From Niebla homalea (lineage: Eukaryota; Ascomycota; Lecanoromycetes; Lecanorales; Ramalinaceae): a DNA stretch of 64,000 nucleotides. Position numbers and translations under genes: made by a program. The notes beneath the pieces are model-generated. The model made no database searches, was not told the origin of the DNA, and was given only the letters and a program-made list of their open reading frames with translations. The DNA is taken from the NCBI GenBank assembly GCA_019925105.1, contig JAHGAU010000032.1:1-64000 (forward strand), written 5' to 3'. Each line of letters begins with the position of its first letter. Positions within the stretch are counted from its first letter, which is position 1. This document shows positions 54,868 to 64,000 of this stretch, one piece after another.

Positions 54868-56266
54868 TCATTGGTGCTTTGCTGTACTTCCCTTGCTCCT
54901 GAATGTGCTGACGGCGGGTATATTGGCCTTGAATCTCTGCTCTTCAGTTCCATACGCTCTGGGCGTTAGCTTGATGAGTGTATGTAATGGCACCTCCATC
55001 CATGGTGACTGCTCCTGGGGTACGTTCATGTAGTATGCGTAGATGCATCTGAGTACTGCTTGGTGTGTAACGATGATGATATTCTCACTGCGTTCCAGCT
55101 CCATGATGATGGGCTCCAGCCGTATGACGACATCGCGGTATGACTCTCCGCCACGGTATCGATAATTGTACTTATCATCATCTCGGGCCTTGAAGTCTTC
55201 GGGATATTGATCTGCTATCTCTTGATATGTGAGACCATCACAAACACCGCTGTCCAGTTCGTCCAAAGCTTTCCACTCCAGCTTGTCATAGCCTTTGCTG
55301 GACACGGCAAGGAAGCGTGCGGTGGCGATGGTGCGTTTGAGAGTGGAGGTCCAAATGGTGAGCTTTCGGTCGGCTTCGACAGAAGAGGCAACGAGTTCTG
55401 GTAATTTTCGAGCATAAAGCTCACCCCGCTCGGAGAGAAGGGCATCGCCTCCGATCCTACCGTCGAGATTGAATTCCGATTCACCATGGCGTGAAAGCCA
55501 GATGGAGCGTGGGCGAATGTGAAGGTTCATGAGGTAGTAGACAACGCGAGATTGTAGGTAGTCTTGAATCTGATTGATGATGACCTGTGAGCCCACATCA
55601 ATGAGTTTGACGTATGTGAGGTCTTTTTCGTCTTCGTCAATAGTCTCGTAGACGTTCTCGTAGTTCTTGATGCGGTTCCGGAAGTCAAGCGCTGCTGCTT
55701 CAGGATCTTGACCTTTGTAGTCTGGAGAGGTGGTCTTGACTTCCAGAATGTTGGCCATGATGATCTCCTCATTGTCACACTTGGATTCGACGTAGATGGT
55801 GTGGATGTCCTGTTGACGGCAACGCTCGGCCACCCAACGGCGTCTGGCCTTGCTGGAATTGGTAGCATCTAGGACAGCGACGATGCCTTTTTCTTTCCTG
55901 AACCATTTGAGCATGTCTGATACTGCGGCCTCAGCAGCTGCTTGTCTCATCTTCTCCCCCTCTTTGTTTCCTTTACTAAAGAAGTCTGCCGTGGGGGCGG
56001 GGGTGTCTGCTCGGCGATAGGAGCCAACATTGAAGGTTTTTGCAGGTATTGATAACCATGCGAGGTAGCGAACGACTAGGTCAAGTAGGTTCTGTCAGCT
56101 TCAGTAGGTGCACGTGACAGGAGTGAATGGGGGTATGCAGACCTTTGCCAGCGATCAGCGACTTGCCCCTGGCGGGCAGTCCCACCATGACGACGCATAT
56201 CTTGGTGTCTTCGACCTGTGTGACACCAAGGCCGTTAGTCTTCATGTGTGATAGGTCCACCGACAT
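54868..56266 (-). CDS. 6-phosphofructo-2-kinase / fructose-2,6-bisphosphatase
   Basis: Bifunctional cytosolic enzyme that makes and degrades fructose-2,6-bisphosphate, the allosteric switch between glycolysis and gluconeogenesis. Two exons, 56,143-56,266 and 54,868-56,075, with a 67-nt intron (GTCTGC...GACCTAG, phase 1), give about 443 aa. The kinase half shows the P-loop VVMVGLPARGKSLIAGK at the first exon's end, then VVRYLAWLSIPAKTFNVGSY with RR, and VLDATNSSKARR and RIKNYENVYE further on. The phosphatase half starts with SIWLSRHGESEFN (RHG, phospho-His), continues with GRIGGD and SERG, SGVCDGLTYQEI, RGGESYRDVV and the second catalytic His in IIIVTHQAVLR. Both active sites look intact, so it should be bifunctional. 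The splice restores the LIAGKVVRYLAW sequence. An upstream exon is possible, as many fungal members have a longer N-terminus. It is a core gene, so the subtelomere proper ends before it. Confidence 0.93.
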
Positions 56267-57740
56267 CCTGGCCGGCGAAAAGGGCGAAAAGCTCGTGAGT
56301 GAATGGCTACTACGGTTGCAGCAAGATTGGTCGGTCGAGAAGTGCTGGTGCGAGGAATGAATGGACGTGACTCCTTCTCCTCATATCCACTAATCTCGTG
56401 CCACGCGCGAGTATTGCAAACACAAGGCACGTGAAGGTGCAACACTGGGAAGAGCAGCCCAATTGATGAAGGACAACACAGTGACTTCACGCCTGAGAAG
56501 GGCTTCGTATCTTCACGGCGAAGCTGCCAGCCGGACGGACGATGGCTTGAGATCCTGGACTTGGTTGAGAAGTCGTTGGCCTCGAATGTCTGTGCGCTCA
56601 GACGATCCAGAGTGGGTTACTTTTCGTGTGCAGCAAAAAAATGCACAAGAAAATCAGAAGCGGAAAGCATCGGGTGATTTATGTGGGTGGCTAAGCTCCG
56701 GAGGTCCGGTGCTGCCCGCATTTTGCACCGACATCACCAATTAGCCCAGCCAGCCTTGAGATTCAAATGTCCTCTGTTTGCTTCCTGAAAGATGCCAGGT
56801 ATCTTGTTCAATCCAGCAGTCCAGCAATGCGTTCAGATCAAATGAATGTGAATGGGTGATGAATAAGGAAATGCACACCTCTGGTAATTTTTGCGCTTTT
56901 ATGCGGAATGCTTGGCATCAATGATCTCTATTAAATCTTCCAAAAAAAAAGGGAAATCCGGGCCTTTTGGCAGGAAGACACCAGACACCAGATGTGAAAC
57001 TTGACATGTTGGAAGAGGTTGAAAATGTACAGTAGAGGAAAATTCACTTACACTGCCTATCGAAAAGATTGGTTTGGTCAAGGTCCTCCCCGACTCGTTG
57101 ATGGTCGGTCTGCGCTGGCGGCCGATGGTCGGGCTGGTTGCGACAACCATGTTGGCTGCTGGCAAGGCTGAGTGTCGATTCCTCTCAATGAACCAACAAA
57201 TGAGGAAAAGCAAGGGGGCATGACGGGCTTATGTACAACACTTTGCTTAGCTCCTGGAGGGTCCTTGTCTCCTGGATGCAAACACCTCTTGAGTAAGCCG
57301 AATTATCCACATTATCGCGGTGAAGCCTTATCACCCTGCATCTATCATGTACTACTGGTGTGGGTCCACCCCACCCTGTCAATTCTCCCCCCCGGAGAAG
57401 ATATCAGCGTCCCCCACTGCTGCTACGCTCGGCGCCAATGCTCGCGCCCGCACCGCCCATGCATGCAGCCATGGCCTGATTCATTTGTGTTGGGATCCCC
57501 AATCACGGAGGCTTTCATATGATAGGCACTCACAGGAAGCCATGCCCAGAATGGATCATGGATACAGCCATCCAAGTCAATTTACTCAGTACAACATACG
57601 ATTTCGCAAACTACATCCTTCCCAATATGCCCAGATGCCTATGTACATTGTCGTCAGGCTCGTGATTCATGATTCAGATTACAACATTCGTAGCTTCATT
57701 CAAGATACTTCGAGGTCCCGTCTCCTTCACCGTCTGTTCC
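56267..57740. other. Intergenic between two minus-strand core genes
   Basis: Holds the promoter of the PFKFB gene (right next to 56,266) and the 3' end region of the BLOC-1 gene. Short frames have no recognised motifs. Nothing else is seen. Confidence 0.45.
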
Positions 57741-57744
57741 AGTC

Positions 57745-58395
57745 TCATGAAGGTACCGCTGCATCACCCTCTTTCACTCCTTCCTTCCCCAGTGTCTCCG
57801 CCTTCCTCTCCTCCTCCTTCCCTACCTCTTGCCCCCTACCCTCGGCTCCCTCCACTCCCTCATCCTCCCCCTCCTCCCCTTCCCCATCTTCCTCCTCATC
57901 ACTCCACCCCACATCCCCCCCTTCCCCCAACGTGACCGTCTCCTCCAACACCCTCAAATCCCTCTCCAGCACCTCCGCCCAATTCTGGATATCCCCCAGC
58001 TCCCGCAGCTTCTTCTCCGTCCCCTCGGCCTCCTTCTTCAACTTGTTGCTTTCCTTCTCCAGCTGCGCCGTAGACGCTTTGAGAGCGGCTTCCTGCTTGG
58101 ATATGGATTTGGCGTTGGAGGAGATGTCGGAGGCTCGCTGTTGGAGGGGCTCGAGGTGGGAATTGCCGATGGAGGAGAGGTGGGCTGACAGCGCCGCGTG
58201 GGCTTGGGCTGTAAGGGCCGGGTCCGGTGGGGAGGTGGGAGGGGCATTCGAGGCTGTTGTGGTGTGGGAGGTGGAGGATGCGGGCGGGTTGGTGTTGGTG
58301 GTGGTGGTGGGGACGGTGGTCGAGGATGGGGTTGAGGATGCGGGAGGGTTGATGATGGAGCCAGCGGTGTTCGTGGGAGGAGAGGCGGGAGCCAT
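57745..58395 (-). CDS. BLOC-1 subunit 1 (BLOC1S1/GCN5L1-like) protein
   Basis: A 216-aa protein. Residues 1-60 are a Pro/Ser/Thr/Asn-rich disordered segment. Residues about 65-155 form a helical coiled coil (EPLQQRASDISSNAKSISKQ, then LEKESNKLKKEAEGTEKKL) that ends in ELGDIQNWAEVLERDLRVLE, closely matching the KELGDVxNWAxxIExD signature of BLOC1S1/GCN5L1. The last 60 residues are Glu/Gly-rich and acidic. BLOC-1 subunit 1 acts in endosomal/lysosome-related traffic, and in fungi with Snn1/Vab2-type partners. The whole gene lies in a CT-rich strand, which opens a spurious 386-codon frame on the plus strand (57,320-58,480). The start was chosen as the only Met upstream of the Pro-rich segment. 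Confidence 0.8.
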   Translation of the reverse strand: MAPASPPTNTAGSIINPPASSTPSSTTVPTTTTNTNPPASSTSHTTTASNAPPTSPPDPALTAQAHAALSAHLSSIGNSHLEPLQQRASDISSNAKSISKQEAALKASTAQLEKESNKLKKEAEGTEKKLRELGDIQNWAEVLERDLRVLEETVTLGEGGDVGWSDEEEDGEGEEGEDEGVEGAEGRGQEVGKEEERKAETLGKEGVKEGDAAVPS

Positions 58396-58785
58396 GGCTT
58401 CAAGCAGAGTAGCGAAGAAGGCCAGGATAGCGCAGTGGATGAGGCAGAATGTGGAAGCGGTGGAGCCTAAGTCATTATAGCACTCAAAGTTGAAAGAGAT
58501 AGCTCGACCTAAGCCACAATCCTCAAGCTAGTCCAGGATCCACATGAAATGGTTCCATTCGGCACATTGGAGCAATACTAGTAAGTTTCACCGTTTCGCT
58601 TTCATCAGAATTTGAATGGAGAGAAATTTGCCCGAGGTTTCCCCGAATCAACTATAGAAAGTCTCCAACATCCTTTCTCACGTCACCCAAGAGTATGGGT
58701 CGATACGTTCACACGTTTCCCGCAGGTGGAACTTGTGATTAATCAATACCATGGTATTTGCATACATTCAGGACACGGGCTTCTT
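58396..58785. other. Intergenic, no gene recognised
   Basis: Promoter side of the BLOC-1 gene and 3' side of the F-box/LRR relic. Nothing else is seen. Confidence 0.4.
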
Positions 58786-58789
58786 ACCA

Positions 58790-60083
58790 TCTGCTCGTAA
58801 GGCGACAATGAAGCGGTCCCCGTCGAAGTCTACATCAAATCCGACCACTGTCGTCTGAATGTCATCTTCGAAGCCCTGAAGCCTGACAGATTCGGACCGT
58901 AGCGTCAGTCTCGCCAGGTCAGGCAGGATCTTCGCTCTCCGTAATTCCAGAATCTGCTGAACTACAATGAAATTGATTGGCGTCTCGAACTCCGAATCGG
59001 CAACGGCTAGGTGTTGCTGGGAAGGCGGAAACTAATGCTTGATTCCGCCAAGCGGGAGAACGGTCGCGTCGTCGGTGAGGAAAACATAGATTCGCGACAG
59101 CGCTTGGCGGTCGATGTGGTCGTGCCACCTGCGCATCTGAATGGTCAGCCGTTCGAGATTGTGGAGCCGGAAGCGATCGAGCGGGAAGATCACATGAGGA
59201 GACCGAGAGCAGGCGGATACCGGGGCACCAAAGGTGAGTTCGCGGAGCGATCCTGGGAGGCGGAGGAGATGGTCGAGGGCCTCGCCAAGAGAAGAGCGCG
59301 AGAGGACTAAGTCGCTTAGCTTGGAGCTCCTATGGGGCACCAGTGCACTGGTAGGGCTTGCGTTGTTGGGTGGGGATGAATATTTAAAGGACGTGATATT
59401 GAGAGATTCGATCGAGGTGAGTTCAAACTAGCTTGGGAGGTTTGAAACTTGTACAATCTTTCCAGATTTGTAAGTCGAGGGCGGTTCAAATCAGGCATGC
59501 TGGGGAGTTTCGATTGCAGAAGGGTAGTCAGCTGGAGAGCGGACTTGGAGGAAAACCAATGGAGAGTTTCAAGATTAGGAAGATGCTGGAGTAATAAGCC
59601 TGCGGCCAGCTGTTTTCCACCACTCTCTTGAGCCTCGAACCAGCCACGGCGGTATTCTGAGGGGCGGAAGTTGAAGCTATCCATGGCATCTCTGAGGGGT
59701 AGGTCGTGCTCGTCATCGGAGTTGAATAAGTCCCACCACGGCTGGATAAGAGAGATTCTCAATAAGAGCTGCAATTCTCGGTTCTTGCGCCACCGTGTTT
59801 AATAGCTCAGGGAGATGGTGATAGACCTCCGAGGGCGCTGGGTCGCAATCCTTCACCCCAGTGCCGAGGTGTCTGTGTTGTGTTGTGAGGGTGAAGGTGC
59901 AGGTGAGGGTGTAGGTGAGGGTGCAGGTGAGGGTGGGGATAGTGGGAAGAATAGCGAGATCTGTATGCGAAGCGGGTAAGGTATTTGCTCTTCAGATATA
60001 ATCGGGATCGCACAATGATTCCTCATCGCCGCACCAAATGCCATTAATTTGGACCTCAAGAGCCCTGACCTTCCATGTTTCAA
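58790..60083 (-). pseudogene. F-box/LRR-type protein gene, broken
   Basis: Fungal F-box/leucine-rich pieces in order on the minus strand: YHHLPELLNTVAQEPRIAAL (about 59,770-59,830), LLLQHLPNLETLHWFSSKSA (about 59,555-59,615), IESLNITSFKYSSPP (about 59,370-59,415), SSKLSDLVLSRSSLGEALDH and FPLDRFRLHNLERLTIQMRR (59,090-59,330), then after an in-frame TAG at 59,032-59,034 FPPSQQHLAVADSEFETPIN and VVGFDVDFDGDRFIVALRADG-type text (about 58,800-58,870). Frame changes occur near 59,760 and 59,440. The TAG at 59,032 follows Lys-His, and CAG would restore the frame. A second TAG (in PS-TAG-FELTS, about 59,428) is also explained by CAG. Such proteins select targets for SCF ubiquitin ligases. The GGTGCAGGTGAG-type repeat at its 5' side encodes a Pro/Ala/Ser-rich segment. 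Confidence 0.7.
59885..59940. repeat. Minisatellite related to the 15.4-kb array
   Basis: GGTGAAGGTGCAGGTGAGGG followed by TGTAGGTGAGGGTGCAGGTG: four to five 12-bp units (GGTGCAGGTGAG, GGTGTAGGTGAG) identical in unit and strand to those of the 15,415-16,075 array, including the GGTGTAAGTGAG-type T variant. The array is too short to show which site is the source. Confidence 0.85.
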
Positions 60084-61145
60084 GTCCTAGATGCAGCCGC
60101 GAAATCATCATCACTACTATATGTCAAGCTATTCATAACAAATAAACAACCACCAAGGAATTTGCATCGTCCATCTCCCGGGCCTTCCTCCGTTTCAGGG
60201 AATATATTGGCAGGCTCCCTTCGGACGGTGAAACAACCAACATGCGAAACCATCGCTCTTCACCACGACGGCGCGAATGAGTAGACCGGCGCCACTGTCT
60301 CCGTGCGATCATGAACCATCGATGTTTTGCGTTTCCCCAGAAACAGATGATTGGCAAGATCTGAGACCCCGATGATGCTGATCAATGAAGACGGTCTTGG
60401 TGTTTTGGATATTCTTGATGGTGGTCTGGCTTCGTGCTGAGGGGAAAGTGTGTCCTAAGAGAAGGGCATTCAAAGGTTTGATATGTCTCCATTGCGCACT
60501 CTTCAGCTGGGTGCAATGGTGACCCTTACACATTCCTTCACTCTGATCATTTGGGCTATCTGGCTCTATTGGCCAGCAGTCTCTCAGAAGTCTAGCTCAG
60601 GTCGAGAGGATATAGAGACTGTTTGCACTCTTGGCTTGATGTATATTGTAAGCCAGCAAGGATAGGCACCCTGAAACTCCTTCCCAAGGTATTTTGCCCT
60701 GACATGAAACATTGTCTAGCATGCTATTGTCTCAAGAGGAAGTATTCCACAAGGACGAAGAATACGGCACCCTAGACCCTCGCCATCAAGCTGTGCTCAA
60801 GCATCGCTACAATGTTGAGAGCGGCAAAGAGTTGCTTGCTTGGATGTCCTATAGGAAATATGGCTTGCCGAGGACGTGGGAGTGACGATTCTGGCTGAGG
60901 GACTCAAAGACACCGATTGAAGGTATTGTTTTGGTGTCATAACGACCATGCGGGGCAATTGACTCTTTACAATTGGTTTTTGCCCATCAGGATGGGATAG
61001 GGTCTTGCGAATGGGAGATATTCCCCCAAAAAGGTGGATGGCGGAGTATATACGTAGGAGTGATCGGTTTTTGGTTAGATGAAAAGGCAGGTTGGGTAGT
61101 ACAAAGATCCAAGCCAAGTATAGCGCCCATTCACTTTCCCTATAC
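60084..61145. other. Intergenic, no gene recognised
   Basis: About 1 kb. Frames are short and motif-free. A minus frame at 60,797-61,150 lacks a signal peptide or any motif and partly overlaps the 3' side of the next gene. Confidence 0.4.
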
Positions 61146-61146
61146 T

Positions 61147-61779
61147 TCACTGCTCACAATCACGGTTTGAAGATGATCTATCGGAAGTCGAAGACAATCT
61201 ACAGGGAAGAGTCTCAGCCGTTTTCGTCACCACATCACACGCGCTTTGACTCACATAGATCGGCCCTGTCGTCCCCACTTGCCAATACGTCCCCTCACTG
61301 GAGAGGCCAGTCTCACAGTCCTTCCCACAAGCTATGACACGACCATTCGGCGGCTCAAGGTCCATGATGTTCATCTGTGCCGGTTTCTTGAATGGGTTGA
61401 TGCGTACTGAGCCGAGATACCATAGCGTCTTCACGGTGGCAGTCACGGTTTCGTTGCCGGCCTGGTAGGAGTAGGAGATTTTCATGGCGCCAGTGGGGTC
61501 AAACCAACACGAACTGGAGGACTTTTTTTCTACGTAGTCGATGGAGACGCAGGTGAGACCGCCTTGGGTGACGGGCATGTCTGCGTTCCGGCCATGAGCG
61601 CTCATGCAGTGGGACTCTTCGCCAGGGGTGAAGGAGACGTGGAAGGGCATGGGGAAGCGTACGGGGGGAGCAGGATCGGGAAGGGAGAAGCAGACGAAGA
61701 CATTGGCGCCTGCACCTGCTCTCACTCCCTGGAGGACGGTGAGGACGGATGCTATTGCGTAGAGGATGAAGTGGGGCAT
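61147..61779 (-). CDS. Small secreted Cys-containing protein
   Basis: The frame is open from 61,863, but the Met at 61,779 starts a typical signal peptide (MPHFILYAIASVLTVLQGVR, then AGAGA), so I place the start there (210 aa). The mature part has about ten Cys (VFVCFSLP, SHCMSAHG, LTCVSIDY, SSCWFDP, IACGKDCETG, SACDVV, LPCRLSS, NRDCEQ), one N-glycosylation motif (GNETVT), and no transmembrane segment. Even Cys spacing and a dipeptide-free N-terminus suggest a disulfide-stabilised extracellular protein. Effector-type function is plausible but not shown. Family unknown. It is the last gene before the inner AT-rich block, with no introns needed. Confidence 0.65.
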   Translation of the reverse strand: MPHFILYAIASVLTVLQGVRAGAGANVFVCFSLPDPAPPVRFPMPFHVSFTPGEESHCMSAHGRNADMPVTQGGLTCVSIDYVEKKSSSSCWFDPTGAMKISYSYQAGNETVTATVKTLWYLGSVRINPFKKPAQMNIMDLEPPNGRVIACGKDCETGLSSEGTYWQVGTTGPIYVSQSACDVVTKTAETLPCRLSSTSDRSSSNRDCEQ

Positions 61780-62510
61780 GGTTGTCTTCCTGGAGATTTG
61801 TTGGCAGAAGAAATGATGAACTATGCGATCGTAGTGGTGGACTAGTGTCAATTTGTTGAGCACCTCTTCGAATCCGAGCAGCGAAGCTGTCCACGCATAT
61901 ATACTTCAATTGTCCATATACTTTCGTGGGCCCTAGTGGCTGTTCGAGTAGCATAAGAGAGATCGCCCGTGACGTTGACAGAGATCGAAGTCTGAAGATG
62001 AGCCACATTGTTTATATATTTAGGTAATGTGGGCTGATCTGCACAAATTGTCCCGTGAGAGATGACATGATATCGTGAGCCCACCCATAGGAGAGCCTAT
62101 GCCCAAGCAGTGGCACTGCCAGATACTTGATACTCAAAGTATTCGCACAGTGGGCCAAAGGTTCTCGCTTTCATGTCTTTGTGACACGATGGTCCTGCAG
62201 GTCGCTTCTTACGCACGGACAGGGGAATTCTTTCGTCTAATGTCAGAGGCGTTGTGGCTGAAGCTTTCGCTGCGCTGAAAATGAGAGGCGTTCGGACCGA
62301 GCCCGATTCAAGCATCTACATCATGTCAGCCAATCTCTGGTCAGGGTATCAATAATCAGATTCTTGAGCCTGGTAAGGCATAACAGCAGCCATGAACTCA
62401 ACGCTGGTATGTGAGGTATGAAGTATGGTTATCTTCTTCAAGGGTATAGTTTAGCTACTAGCTAATTTGCCGGACATGCAGAATAGCCACTTATCGGTTA
62501 AGCGGCTCTT
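61780..62510. other. Spacer up to the inner AT-rich boundary
   Basis: Promoter side of the secreted protein, then unassigned DNA of normal composition. No gene is seen. Confidence 0.4.
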
Positions 62511-62514
62511 TAAA

Positions 62515-64000
62515 GGCCGTACGGAGGAGCTCAGAGATTTATATAAGCCAGTTTATTTAAATCTTTAAGTTCTTTATTTTATTTTTAAGAATTTACTTAA
62601 ATAACGGTCTTTATTAAAATTATTTTATATAAATTTTTTTTATTAAAAACTTATTATTTTTTTATTAACTTTATACTTAATAAATTATTTAATATATTTA
62701 TTATTATTGATTGATTGATTTATACTACGGATCTAGCTGAGTTAATTCCGGCGTTCCTTAATACTCGGTTATTTAACCTTATTAATAACCGTAAAAAACC
62801 CGATATCCATAACGTTAAGAATAAAAACCGGTATCCACCCAGTTTTTACTTACGTTTTAAGGACTAAGAGTATTTATAACCGTTTAAAGAATAAGAATTT
62901 ATTTATATACTTTTTCTAAGAAAATTTATAATATTATAATTAAATTTACTTAAGGGTTACTTTTAAACCTATTGCTTTTTTATTACCTTACGGGTTTATT
63001 TAATATTAAAATTTTAAAATTCCGATTATATTATTAAATATCCTTATTAATATATATATTATTATTATCTTATTTATATAACTTTACCGACCAATATAAT
63101 ATCGTTTTTATACCGCCCCGGTATTTATAGCCCCTTTAACCCCCTATTAAGTATAATTTTCCCGCCGTTACTTTTTACCCCCGGGTTAACGGCGAAATTT
63201 CTTAATTAAGTTTTTAACTACTTTCTTTATTTCTTTAATTAAACTGAATTATAGTAATAAGCCTATAATTATTATAAATTTAATAACCGCTTTAATACCC
63301 TTTTTATTAATAAGTATTTAACGATAATTATTAATTTTTATTTTTTTAATTAATCTTAGTTTAAGCTCTTTAAATAATAAATAAAAGATTAATATATATA
63401 TAACGTCTTATTTTTATTATTTATACTTATAATTAACGTTAATCTGGTTATTAACGTATATAATAAAAAGGAAGTAAATTAAGCCGTTTTTATTTATTTA
63501 AAATTGGATTATTAATATATTATCGTTTTTCTTTATAATCCCGTAATACCGGAAATACTTATTAATAACCTTATTATTATTTAATACCGGGTATTATCGC
63601 CTTTAAAGGATTAATTCTTTATATCTACGTTAACGCTTTATTTATTTCCTTATAATTTATAGGGTAATCGCCGTTAATTTTATTTTTATAATCTTTTTTT
63701 TTTTTCTGCTGCTTTTACTTTAAATAAGAATTTATATATTTTTATATTAACTTTTTAAACGTAAATTAGGTCGATCTCTTTTTTAATTTATTTTAGTTTA
63801 ACTTCCGTAAGGGAAGTAAATACCGTTTTTTTATGCTTTTTTATTTAAGGCTTTTTATAGTTTTAATAAATACGTGTATTTCTTATTAATATAATTAAGT
63901 TTATATTTTTTTTAAATTTTATTTAAGCGATTATTTAATTTAGGGTTAATTTTATTAATAATATAAAGACTTCGGATTTTAATACCGGGACGGGAGTTAC
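62515..64000. repeat. Second AT-rich RIP-like block, unidentified relic
   Basis: Base composition switches sharply at about 62,520-62,540. The rest is AT-rich with TTAATAACCG/CGGTTATT-type words, scattered CCGG islands and no open frames, as in the distal 15 kb. It is probably a decayed transposon or repeat. I tried the minus strand (IPGRYKNDIILVGKV at about 63,060-63,130 is protein-like) but cannot name the family. It continues beyond the window. Confidence 0.7.

Noticed and set aside
57320..58480. 386-codon plus-strand frame
   Set aside because: Ser/Pro-rich antisense shadow of the BLOC1S1-like gene, which has the recognisable KELGD..NWA signature on the minus strand.
16200..62500. tRNA or rRNA genes
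   Set aside because: No cloverleaf with A and B box words or rRNA-like stretch was recognised by eye; a covariance search was not possible.
62515..64000. Retrotransposon or DNA transposon call
   Set aside because: No motif strong enough to assign a family; only the AT-rich, decayed state is supported.

Overview
The window is a chromosome end of a filamentous ascomycete. It opens with a CCCTAA telomere tract. The genes carry short GT-AG introns of about 65-110 nt, and families typical of Pezizomycotina are present (LaeA-like methyltransferase, pisatin-demethylase-like P450, F-box proteins, secreted cysteine-containing proteins). The terminal sequence is extremely AT-rich and full of C-to-T/G-to-A decay, the signature of repeat-induced point mutation (RIP). 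A Dothideomycete with AT-rich isochores would fit, but the lineage is an inference.

Layout. 1-93: telomere. 94-15,300: AT-rich, gene-dead subtelomere with simple repeats (9-bp, 8-bp and GGTAAA units), a RIP-destroyed telomere-linked RecQ helicase (TLH) on the minus strand whose motifs I to VI and C-terminal Cys cluster can still be read (about 2.7-3.9 kb, probably extending upstream), and at least four decayed copies of a roughly 0.65-kb dispersed repeat. 15.1-16.1 kb: a tandem repeat that is RIP-decayed on its telomere side and intact on its inner side, ending in a 12-bp GGTGCAAGTGAG minisatellite. 16.2-62.5 kb: normal base composition, mixing apparently intact genes with many broken ones. 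62.5-64 kb: a second AT-rich, RIP-like block.

Apparently intact genes: a DUF1348/NTF2-like protein, a LaeA-like methyltransferase, a Ser-rich secreted protein, two short-chain dehydrogenases with presequence-like N-termini, a 495-aa F-box-like protein, a secreted HELVD-motif protein, a cytochrome b561-type membrane protein, two small secreted proteins, and two conserved housekeeping genes: 6-phosphofructo-2-kinase/fructose-2,6-bisphosphatase and a BLOC-1 subunit 1-like protein. Broken loci: a P450, a multi-exon secreted protein, a short secreted protein, several relics of the F-box-like family (30-39.5 kb), two non-collinear SNF2 helicase relics (44.6-46.3 and 50.1-52.4 kb) and an F-box/LRR gene.

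The genes do not form an obvious biosynthetic cluster. The picture is of a subtelomere where accessory families duplicate and decay, grading into housekeeping loci from about 54.8 kb. The least explained element is a chain of short GC hairpins at 52.47-52.77 kb, inserted beside the second SNF2 relic. It could be a nuclear copy of mitochondrial spacer DNA or a structured RNA.
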